Source: an uncultured Eubacterium sp.
Lineage (GTDB): Bacteria > Bacillota > Clostridia > Lachnospirales > Lachnospiraceae
Direction: 5' to 3'
DNA: 5,369 nt
Assembly: GCA_934358495.1 (NCBI GenBank)
Contig: CAKRKO010000121.1
Location: forward strand, 1 to 5,369
Below are positions 1 through 5,326 of this stretch, one piece after another; within the stretch, counting starts at the first letter, position 1; the number at the start of each line of letters is the position of its first letter. The notes beneath the pieces are model-generated. The model was not told where the DNA came from and did not search any database. It saw only the letters and a program-made list of their open reading frames with translations. The position numbers and the translations under genes are program-made.

Positions 1-28
1 CTAACAGAGATAACACCTGTTTTCTCAT
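1..28 (-). CDS. 5' end of an unidentified gene leaving the window, possible signal-peptide protein
   Basis: Only nine codons are visible, reading M-R-K-Q-V-L-S-L-L from the ATG at 28 toward base 1. The start is supported by a good ribosome site (AAAGGTGG on the minus strand, bases 43-36, 7 bases from the ATG) and by a near-consensus promoter 30-58 bases upstream. A basic N-terminus (R2, K3) followed by Leu/Val residues fits the beginning of a signal peptide or membrane segment, but nine residues cannot prove this. The gene lies downstream of, and on the same strand as, the HAD gene, yet has its own promoter. Function is unknown. Confidence 0.6.
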
Positions 29-35
29 GTGAAAA

Positions 36-43
36 CCACCTTT
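36..43 (-). promoter_or_regulatory. Ribosome binding site of the partial left-edge gene
   Basis: Read on the minus strand the site is AAAGGTGG, complementary to the 16S 3' end, with 7 bases to the ATG at 28. With the promoter just upstream it is the main reason to call a gene from only nine visible codons. Confidence 0.6.
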
Positions 44-57
44 CTACGTTACTGCAC

Positions 58-86
58 ATTCTAGCAACATCTATTTTCTTTGTCAA
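58..86 (-). promoter_or_regulatory. Sigma-A promoter with extended -10 for the left-edge gene
   Basis: On the minus strand the -35 box is a perfect TTGACA (86-81). A 17-base spacer (80-64) ends in TGC, giving an extended -10, and the -10 box is TAGAAT (63-58). Transcription should begin near 51, leaving a leader of about 23 bases. A small dyad (AAGGG 85-89 with CCCTT 97-101) overlaps the edge of the -35 box. It could be an operator, but it is short and has no following T-run, so it is not a convincing terminator for the HAD gene. Confidence 0.8.
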
Positions 87-136
87 GGGCAGAGACCCCT
101 TTGTGGAATCATTTTTTTACACTTTTTCCATATTTT

Positions 137-778
137 TTATTCAACAGGAATATTTATAAGTGCCCCAAAAGTATCCAGCTTCCGATACAGTAACTGCGCT
201 GTCTCTTTATCTGGTTGTGTCAGATCCGGTATCATGATGACACGGCAGCCCGCATCATGTGCAGAGCGGACTCCGTTTGGAGAATCCTCTACGGCATAAC
301 ATTCCTCTGGTGTCACACCAAGTGTATGGCAGGCATATGCATAAACATCCGGTGCCGGTTTGCCCCGCTCCACCATGGTTGCGCAGATTACTGCATCAAA
401 GTACCGCCGGATTCCGGCAGTACACAGATTATGCTCTGCCTGTTCCGGTCCGGTCGCTGTCACAACCGCAAGACGGTATCCCTGTGCTTTTAAAAACTGT
501 AACGTCTCCGGAACTGCCGGTTTCAGTGGAATCTGTCCTGACAAAAAGTCTTTCATCAATTCTTTGCGATGTTCCCGGATTGCCCGGTAATCCACCTCCG
601 GTCCAAACCAGCTTTGGAACTGTTCCAATGCGAAGGGACGCCCAAGACTGCGAAGTTTTAATACTTCCTCCTCCGGAAGTTCATATCCCGAATCGGAAAT
701 TGCCTGTTTCCAGGCGCGGTTATAATATTTTTCCGTATCAAACAGAGTTCCATCCATGTCAAACAAAAACGTTGTCAT
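137..778 (-). CDS. HAD-superfamily hydrolase, beta-phosphoglucomutase/phosphatase-like
   Basis: A 213-residue soluble protein with all four HAD motifs. Motif I is D7-x-D9-G-T at residues 7-11 (nucleophile D7, acid/base D9), motif II is T107 in VVTAT, motif III is K140 in GKPAPD, and motif IV is E164-D165 in VEDSPNG. Residues from about 15 to 85 form the helical cap of subfamily IA, as in beta-phosphoglucomutase and phosphoglycolate phosphatase. Length is normal for the group and nothing is missing. The start is supported by AAGGAAG at 789-783 on the minus strand, 6 bases from the core AGGA to the ATG. It lies 94 bases downstream of the purine permease on the same strand with no recognisable promoter of its own, so co-transcription is likely. 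The family acts on small phosphorylated metabolites such as sugar phosphates or nucleotides. The permease neighbour hints at nucleotide or pentose phosphate, but that is inference; substrate cannot be assigned. Confidence 0.93.
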   Translation of the reverse strand: MTTFLFDMDGTLFDTEKYYNRAWKQAISDSGYELPEEEVLKLRSLGRPFALEQFQSWFGPEVDYRAIREHRKELMKDFLSGQIPLKPAVPETLQFLKAQGYRLAVVTATGPEQAEHNLCTAGIRRYFDAVICATMVERGKPAPDVYAYACHTLGVTPEECYAVEDSPNGVRSAHDAGCRVIMIPDLTQPDKETAQLLYRKLDTFGALINIPVE

Positions 779-822
779 ATTTCTTCCTTACCTTTTTTCA
801 AAACAATTCACAAGTTCCGTAA

Positions 823-856
823 AGCAGGCATTTGCTATCCGCTTTCGCTGCCTGCT
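823..856 (-). other. Hairpin between permease and HAD gene, possible attenuator or processing site
   Basis: Bases 823-830 and 849-856 form a perfect 8-bp inverted repeat (AGCAGGCA/TGCCTGCT) around an 18-base loop. In the minus-strand transcript the loop begins with GCGAAAGC, itself a mini-hairpin with a GAAA tetraloop. Only three T residues follow on that strand, so this is at best a weak intrinsic terminator. It could lower HAD expression relative to the permease or stabilise a processed 3' end of the permease message. Confidence 0.45.
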
Positions 857-872
857 CATGAACGCATTCCTG

Positions 873-2207
873 TTACCCGTTGATTTTTTCAATCTCCATA
901 TTTTTCGGCAAAATCAGACTAAGAATAATTGCTACAACAAATACGACAGCCACGCAGTTTGCAGAAAATACGTCTTTGACGATCTGCGGAAAAATATTCC
1001 AGATTTCCACTTCACTGGTGGAGGTAAATCCGATACCAACAGCAAGTGATAATGCTGCGATGGTTACGTTTCTCTGGGAAAAACCTGTTTTTGCCAGCAT
1101 CTGTATACCACTGATCATGATCGTACCAAACATCATAATGGTACATCCACCCAGTACGGACTGCGGCAGACTTGCAAAAAAATTGCCGATTGGCGGAAAC
1201 AGACCTGCAAGGATCATAAAGACAGCACCTGTCATAATTGTAAAGCGGTTGACTACTTTTGTCATATTGACAAGACCAACATTCTGGCTGAAAGAAGTAA
1301 CCGGCGGGCATCCGAATAATCCGGAAATAGAGCTTGCGAAACCATCACAGGCCAATGCTCCGGAAATCTCTTTTTCTGTGATCTCACGATCAAGACCACC
1401 GGAAACAAGTGCAGTGGAATCACCAATCGTCTCTGCTGCGGATACCATAAAAATAATGGCAACAGAAATGATCGCACTCAGATTAAATTCCGGGCGATAC
1501 GGGAGCAAGTGCGGCAGAGAGATCAGACCACCATCCAGCATACCAGACAGATCCACCTGTCCCATGCATAACGCAATGATATAGCCTACGATCAGTCCGA
1601 CCAGTACGGACAGCTGTTTTAAATAGCCTTTTGCCACGGCATTAAAAATCAGACAGACAGCCAATGTCACCAGGCCAAGCACAAGGTTCTTTACAGATCC
1701 GAAATCATCAGTATAACCACCGCCGAAAGAACGGGCACCTACGGTAAACAGGGAGTATCCGATGGCGGTAACTACGGATGCCGAAACTACCGGTGTAATA
1801 AACCGTTTCCAGTATTTTGCAAACAGACCCAGGACACCTTCACAGACACCACCGACCAAAACGGCACCGATCATTGTCGGATAACCGTAGGTGCCACCCA
1901 CGTAACTCAAGATTGTCACAAAGGTAAAACTTACACCCATAACGATTGGAAGTTTTGCACCGACTTTCCAGACCGGATATAACTGGATCAATGTCGCAAT
2001 ACCTGCAACAAACATAGCATTCTGTAACAAAACCGCCAGTTCCTTACCGCTTAAACCGGAAGCCAGACCGATCATGGTGATTGGTGTCAGATTCGATACA
2101 AACATTGCAAGCACATGCTGCAGGCCGAAAGGAATTGCCTTCAGCAACGGCACACGCCCATTCAACCGGTAAATATTTCCGATCGTTGCATTCTCTTTTG
2201 ATTTCAT
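873..2207 (-). CDS. NCS2/NAT-family purine permease (xanthine/uric acid type)
   Basis: A 444-residue integral membrane protein, hydrophobic almost throughout, as expected for the 14-segment nucleobase-ascorbate transporter fold. Seen, numbered from the chosen start: GLQH-VLAMF at 28-35 with the conserved TM1 His31, AETIGD at 258-263 with E259 in the place of the substrate-binding glutamate, and QNVGLVNMTK at 308-317, which matches the family signature QNxGxxxxT(R/K/G). The QN form is typical of xanthine/urate carriers, whereas uracil carriers usually have EN. It should import a purine base by proton symport at the cytoplasmic membrane. An upstream in-frame ATG at 2255 would add 16 charged residues; the ATG at 2207 is preferred because AAGAGGT (2220-2214) is spaced correctly for it, with AGAGG 7 bases away. 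A further ATG at 2213 abuts the ribosome site and is too close. The exact base carried is inferred. Confidence 0.92.
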   Translation of the reverse strand: MKSKENATIGNIYRLNGRVPLLKAIPFGLQHVLAMFVSNLTPITMIGLASGLSGKELAVLLQNAMFVAGIATLIQLYPVWKVGAKLPIVMGVSFTFVTILSYVGGTYGYPTMIGAVLVGGVCEGVLGLFAKYWKRFITPVVSASVVTAIGYSLFTVGARSFGGGYTDDFGSVKNLVLGLVTLAVCLIFNAVAKGYLKQLSVLVGLIVGYIIALCMGQVDLSGMLDGGLISLPHLLPYRPEFNLSAIISVAIIFMVSAAETIGDSTALVSGGLDREITEKEISGALACDGFASSISGLFGCPPVTSFSQNVGLVNMTKVVNRFTIMTGAVFMILAGLFPPIGNFFASLPQSVLGGCTIMMFGTIMISGIQMLAKTGFSQRNVTIAALSLAVGIGFTSTSEVEIWNIFPQIVKDVFSANCVAVVFVVAIILSLILPKNMEIEKING

Positions 2208-2213
2208 TTTCAT

Positions 2214-2220
2214 ACCTCTT
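2214..2220 (-). promoter_or_regulatory. Ribosome binding site deciding the permease start
   Basis: The minus strand reads AAGAGGT followed directly by ATG-AAA-ATG. The first ATG (2213) is only one base from AGAGG, while the second (2207) is 7 bases away, the normal distance. This favours a protein starting M-K-S-K-E-N and rules against the longer frame opening at 2255. Confidence 0.7.
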
Positions 2221-2237
2221 ATTTTCTTTTTTACACG

Positions 2238-2251
2238 CTGCCTATCGGCAG
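2238..2251 (-). other. Small hairpin in the permease leader
   Basis: CTGCC (2238-2242) and GGCAG (2247-2251) pair perfectly around a 4-base loop, which reads GATA in the minus-strand RNA. It lies about 10 bases downstream of the predicted transcription start and 18 bases before the ribosome site. It might stabilise the message or bind a protein. It does not resemble the three-helix purine riboswitch. Confidence 0.35.
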
Positions 2252-2266
2252 ACACAAAACATTTTC

Positions 2267-2295
2267 ATCATAACATCTATAATTTTGTTTTGCAA
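2267..2295 (-). promoter_or_regulatory. Extended -10 promoter for the permease-HAD unit
   Basis: On the minus strand the -35 is TTGCAA (2295-2290, four of six consensus bases). The spacer is 17 bases and ends in TGT, giving an extended -10. The -10 is TATGAT (2272-2267, five of six). The predicted start is near 2260, giving a leader of about 50 bases that contains the hairpin at 2238-2251. Position and direction fit the permease. Confidence 0.65.
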
Positions 2296-2297
2296 TG

Positions 2298-2306
2298 ACA
2301 GTCTGT
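2298..2306. promoter_or_regulatory. Candidate operator palindrome between divergent promoters
   Basis: ACAG-T-CTGT is a perfect 9-base odd palindrome located in the gap between the two -35 boxes (2290-2295 on the minus strand and 2313-2318 on the plus strand). A regulator bound here could affect both directions. It is short enough to arise by chance, so the call rests mostly on its position. Confidence 0.25.
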
Positions 2307-2310
2307 ACTT

Positions 2311-2329
2311 TCTTGCCAATTCTTTGCCA
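2311..2329 (+). repeat. Direct repeat TTGCCA over the esterase promoter
   Basis: TTGCCA occurs at 2313-2318 and again at 2324-2329; the wider copies are TCTTGCCA and TCTTTGCCA. The offset is 11 bases, about one helical turn, so both copies face the same side of the DNA. The first copy is the -35 box and the second lies in the spacer, a layout typical of a repressor or activator site. Confidence 0.35.
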
Positions 2330-2341
2330 CTGTGCTATGAT
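2313..2341 (+). promoter_or_regulatory. Extended -10 promoter for the esterase/esterase/ATP-grasp operon
   Basis: The -35 is TTGCCA (2313-2318), the spacer is 17 bases ending in TGC (extended -10), and the -10 is TATGAT (2336-2341). Transcription should start near 2348, leaving a leader of about 75 bases. That leader can form a 6-bp stem between TTCAGA (2354-2359) and TCTGAA (2382-2387) with a 22-base loop, well before the ribosome site at 2415-2419. No comparable promoter is evident ahead of the second or third gene, so this one probably serves all three. Confidence 0.65.
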
Positions 2342-2425
2342 AAATTTTAATACTTCAGAGCCAACACTACATCGATATGTTTCTGAATGATCACACAATT
2401 TTTGAATTAATAATGGAGGTTTTTT

Positions 2426-3190
2426 ATGATAGAAAAATGGGATATCACTATTCCGGAACTCACCGGAGACGAAGTGCGAAGTGCATACATCTGTCTGCCA
2501 GAGACATACACATCCGACACCAACCAGCGGTTTCCGGTACTGTACATGTTCGACGGGCATAACCTCTTTTTTGACACCCATGCCACCTATGGTAAATCCT
2601 GGGGACTGAAAGAATATATGGAATACACCCATACCCCGCTGATCATCGTAGGCATCGAATGCAACCACAGCCCGGATCACGGACGACTGCAGGAATATTC
2701 CCCTTATGACTTTACTTTACCGAAGGAAGGCAAAATAACCGGTAAGGGTAAGATCACCATGGACTGGCTGATCCGCACCTTCAAACCATACATTGATACA
2801 CATTACCGAACTCTTCCGGATCGGGAGCACACCTTTATCGCAGGAAGTTCCATGGGCGGACTGATGAGTATTTACGCTCTTCTGCACTACAATCAGTTTT
2901 TTTCCCGCGCAGCGGCACTCTCCCCATCCCTGTGGATTGCGCCAAACGACTCCATGCAGATGATCCGGCGTTCCCACCCGCTTCCGGGAAGCATCCTGTA
3001 CATGGATTATGGAAGCCGTGAAATGAAACAGCATCGAAAAATGAACCAGGCTTTTGAACAGGCAGCTAATCTGCTTCTGGAAAAAAATATTTATCTTAAC
3101 TGCCGCATCGTACCGAACGGCGAACATTGTGAGGCAAGCTGGGAAAAACAGATTCCGTTTTTTATCAATACACTGATGTATGATCTGTAA
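2426..3190 (+). CDS. Esterase-D/enterochelin-esterase-like alpha/beta hydrolase
   Basis: A 254-residue protein of the PF00756-type esterase family, full length and without a signal peptide, so cytosolic. Visible landmarks: the strand/turn PVLYMFDGHNLF (37-48), typical of the family; the nucleophile elbow G140-S-S142-M-G144, giving S142 as catalytic serine; YMDYGSRE (192-199), which should hold the acidic residue (D194 or E199); and the catalytic histidine H234 in NGEHCEASW. GGAGG at 2415-2419 lies 6 bases before the ATG, which fixes the start. It is the first gene of the three-gene plus-strand unit, 50 bases ahead of the second hydrolase. Family members hydrolyse carboxylic, thio- or siderophore esters, and some transfer acyl groups. 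The substrate here is unknown; its pairing with an ATP-grasp ligase suggests a product or intermediate of that enzyme. Confidence 0.92.
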   Translation: MIEKWDITIPELTGDEVRSAYICLPETYTSDTNQRFPVLYMFDGHNLFFDTHATYGKSWGLKEYMEYTHTPLIIVGIECNHSPDHGRLQEYSPYDFTLPKEGKITGKGKITMDWLIRTFKPYIDTHYRTLPDREHTFIAGSSMGGLMSIYALLHYNQFFSRAAALSPSLWIAPNDSMQMIRRSHPLPGSILYMDYGSREMKQHRKMNQAFEQAANLLLEKNIYLNCRIVPNGEHCEASWEKQIPFFINTLMYDL

Positions 3191-3240
3191 CCATCTTTCC
3201 TATCATATTATATAGAAGTAACACAGGAGGACCTTTCCAT

Positions 3241-4002
3241 ATGAACATACAATATTTCAAAAATTACAGTCCAGCACTAGGCCGGGATATGGAATGCAAA
3301 CTGTACGGTCACGGCGGACAGCCAATTCTTTTTATTCCCTGTCAGGACGGACGTTTTTTCGACTTTGAAAACTTCCAGATGACAAATGTATGGGCACCAT
3401 GGATCGACTCCGGGGAAGTCACCATTTTCACGGTGGATACCATTGATACAGAGACCTGGTCCAATACAAACGGTGATTCGCGCTGGCGCATCTGTCGCCA
3501 CGAAGACTGGTTTCGCTATCTCACCGATGAGATGGTTCCTTTTATCCATGCAAAAATGAAAGAATATCAGCCTGATTATACAAACAGAGGAATCATTGCC
3601 TTTGGATGCAGCCTCGGTGCTACTCACGCAGCAAATCTGTATTTCCGCCGCCCGGATCTTTTTAATGGTCTGCTTGCATTAAGCGGTATTTATGATGCCT
3701 CCTATGGATTTGGTTCTTACATGGATGATCTGGTTTATATGAACTCACCCGTTCACTATCTGCCAAATTTACCGGCGAATCACCCTTACATGGAATTGTA
3801 CCGCCACCGCAAAGCAATCATCTGTGTCGGTCAGGGACCATGGGAAGAACCTGCCAGCACTTATCAACTTCGGGATATTCTGCAGCAAAAGCAGATTCCG
3901 GCATGGGTTGATTTTTGGGGATACGACTGTTCGCATGACTGGGACTGGTGGTATAAGCAGGTAACTTACTTTGTGCCCCACCTGCTGTATGATCCGGTGT
4001 AA
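3241..4002 (+). CDS. Second cytosolic alpha/beta serine hydrolase (putative esterase)
   Basis: A 253-residue protein distinct in sequence from the esterase just upstream. The nucleophile elbow is G122-C-S124-L-G126 after the strand RGIIAF, so S124 is the predicted nucleophile. The catalytic histidine is probably H232 in the Trp-rich segment CSHDWDWW (230-237), and GQGPWEE (197-203) is where the acidic residue is expected. FIPCQDGRFFDFENF (31-45) takes the place of the upstream protein's DGHNLF loop and may shape the active site. There is no signal peptide or membrane segment. AGGAGG at 3225-3230, 10 bases before the ATG, supports the start; 50 bases separate it from the first esterase and 55 from the ATP-grasp gene, with no terminator in either gap. 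It resembles proteins annotated only as esterase family. The triad is inferred and the substrate unknown. Confidence 0.88.
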   Translation: MNIQYFKNYSPALGRDMECKLYGHGGQPILFIPCQDGRFFDFENFQMTNVWAPWIDSGEVTIFTVDTIDTETWSNTNGDSRWRICRHEDWFRYLTDEMVPFIHAKMKEYQPDYTNRGIIAFGCSLGATHAANLYFRRPDLFNGLLALSGIYDASYGFGSYMDDLVYMNSPVHYLPNLPANHPYMELYRHRKAIICVGQGPWEEPASTYQLRDILQQKQIPAWVDFWGYDCSHDWDWWYKQVTYFVPHLLYDPV

Positions 4003-4041
4003 TTTGTAATAAATAGAAATGTAATGAACAAAATACAATAC

Positions 4042-4048
4042 GAGAGAG
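4042..4048 (+). promoter_or_regulatory. Weak ribosome binding site of the ATP-grasp gene
   Basis: The best purine tract before the ATG at 4058 is GAGAGAG, 9 bases away, clearly poorer than the GGAGG sites of the two hydrolases. The spacer (4003-4057) is AT-rich with no stem-loop. The last gene may be translated less than the first two. Confidence 0.5.
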
Positions 4049-4057
4049 AAAACAATT

Positions 4058-5314
4058 ATGAAAAATGTGATTTTTATTTCTCCGAATTTTCCGGAGAATT
4101 ACTGGCACTTCTGCCATGAATTAAAAGAAAATGGCATGAATGTTCTGGGTATCGGCGACTGCCCTTATGACAACCTGCGCCCGGAGCTTCAGGAAAGCCT
4201 GCAGGAATATTATAAAGTAGACAGCCTGGAAAACTACGACGAAGTCTATGGTGCTGTCGGCTACTTTATCTGGCATTATGGCCGCATTGACTGGCTGGAA
4301 TCCAATAATGAATACTGGTTAGAGCAGGATGCCCGTCTGCGTACTGATTTCAATATTCCAAGCGGTTTTCATAATGAAGACATGCCACGTATCAAATATA
4401 AATCCCATATGAAAGAATATTATCAGCGTGTCGGTATTCCGGTGGCCCGTTACCACATGGTAGACAACTATGAGGGCTGTCTGAATTTCATTCATGAAGT
4501 TGGATATCCTGTTGTTACGAAACCAGATAACGGTGTCGGTGCCTCCCATACGTTCAAAATTTCTTCTGATGAAGAACTTGGTAATTTTTTCGCCAACAAA
4601 TGGGATGATACCGTTTATATCATGGAAGAATTTATCAACGCTGAGATCAACTCCTACGATGCGATCATCGACTCTCACGGTAATCCGATTTTTGAGGCAG
4701 GAAATGTCACCCCAATGTCTATCATGGACATTGTAAATAATGCCGACAACGCACTGTTTTATATTGTGAAAGATCTGGCAGATGACACCCGTCACCTCGG
4801 CAGAGAAACCGTAAAAAGTTTTGATGTGCGCAGCCGATTCGTACATTTTGAATTTTTCCGCCTGCTCTCCGATCATGAAGGGCTCGGCAAAAAGGGAGAT
4901 CTGATGGCACTGGAAGTCAATATGCGTCCTTCCGGCGGCTTTACTCCGGATATGATCAATTTTGCCCGTGAAACCGATGTATACAAAATCTGGGCGGACA
5001 TGGTTGCATACGATTCCACACAGAAACAGGTTGGTGCTCACCACTTCTGCGCTTTTGCAGGACTGCGGGATGGCAAGGATTTCGCCCTGACACCGAATGA
5101 TATTATCGAAAAATACACGGAGCAACTCAAGATGGTAGAACGGATGCCGGATGCGCTGGCCGATGCCATGGGAAATCAGATGTATCTGGCTACTTTTGAC
5201 AGCGAAGAAGAACTCAATGCGTTCTTTGCGGATGTAACCAGATTGAAAGAGGTTGATACTTCTGAAGAATCTGAAACAACCGAAACTATTATAGTTCAAG
5301 TCGAACGCACGTGA
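4058..5314 (+). CDS. ATP-grasp ligase of unknown substrate
   Basis: A 418-residue protein with a complete ATP-grasp core. Residues 1 to about 115 form a pre-ATP-grasp Rossmann-like domain (MKNVIFISPNFPENYW). A central lysine region at 113-119 leads into GYPVVTKPDNGVGAS (149-163) with ATP-contacting K155 and a Gly-rich loop, then VYIMEEF (186-192) in the adenine-binding position. FVHFEFF (261-267, E265) and ALEVNMRPSGG (284-294, E286, N288, R290) match the spacing logic of the biotin carboxylase metal ligands and arginine. Residues 330-395 form a C-terminal lobe; the last 20 are acidic and Thr/Ser-rich. Such enzymes activate a carboxylate as acyl phosphate and join it to a nucleophile. Automatic labels such as carbamoyl phosphate synthase would mislead, since no glutaminase partner or second synthetase half is present. 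It is third in the operon after two hydrolases; the ribosome site is weak. Confidence 0.9.
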   Translation: MKNVIFISPNFPENYWHFCHELKENGMNVLGIGDCPYDNLRPELQESLQEYYKVDSLENYDEVYGAVGYFIWHYGRIDWLESNNEYWLEQDARLRTDFNIPSGFHNEDMPRIKYKSHMKEYYQRVGIPVARYHMVDNYEGCLNFIHEVGYPVVTKPDNGVGASHTFKISSDEELGNFFANKWDDTVYIMEEFINAEINSYDAIIDSHGNPIFEAGNVTPMSIMDIVNNADNALFYIVKDLADDTRHLGRETVKSFDVRSRFVHFEFFRLLSDHEGLGKKGDLMALEVNMRPSGGFTPDMINFARETDVYKIWADMVAYDSTQKQVGAHHFCAFAGLRDGKDFALTPNDIIEKYTEQLKMVERMPDALADAMGNQMYLATFDSEEELNAFFADVTRLKEVDTSEESETTETIIVQVERT

Positions 5315-5326
5315 GACTTGGTGCGT
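5284..5326 (+). other. Dense interleaved inverted repeats across the ATP-grasp stop codon
   Basis: Three perfect dyads lie end to end. AACTAT-T-ATAGTT occupies 5284-5296. CAAGTC (5297-5302) pairs with GACTTG (5315-5320). ACGCAC (5305-5310) pairs with GTGCGT (5321-5326). The last two interleave, a pseudoknot-like topology, though with no bases between the two 3' arms they may be mutually exclusive alternatives instead. The TGA stop (5312-5314) sits between the arms. The dyads encode the last residues of the protein, so its tail may derive from this element. Confidence 0.45.

Noticed and set aside
85..101. AAGGG/CCCTT dyad as terminator of the HAD gene
   Set aside because: Only 5 bp, no T-run on the minus strand, and it overlaps the -35 box of the next promoter; more likely chance or a weak operator.
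259..822. Open frame of 187 codons on the plus strand
   Set aside because: Antisense to the HAD gene, whose four motifs are intact; the frame has no ribosome site and an unnatural Pro/Leu/Ser composition.
880..1584. Open frame of 234 codons on the plus strand
   Set aside because: Antisense to the permease, which has strong family motifs and a promoter; there is no start signal or domain on this strand.
2208..2255. N-terminal extension of the permease to the ATG at 2255
   Set aside because: The extra residues are charged and unlike family N-termini, the predicted transcription start is only a few bases upstream, and the good ribosome site lies inside this extension.
2231..2680. Minus-strand frame overlapping the divergent spacer and first esterase
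   Set aside because: It crosses both promoters and the start of a clear gene, and shows no domain or start signal.
3191..3240. Possible internal promoter in the AT-rich gap between the two hydrolases
   Set aside because: TATTAT-like sequence is present but no acceptable -35 box lies 16-18 bases upstream.
5297..5307. CAAGTCGAACG, identical to a stretch near the 5' end of 16S rRNA
   Set aside because: The match stops after these bases and the surroundings do not follow 16S sequence; it is coincidence.
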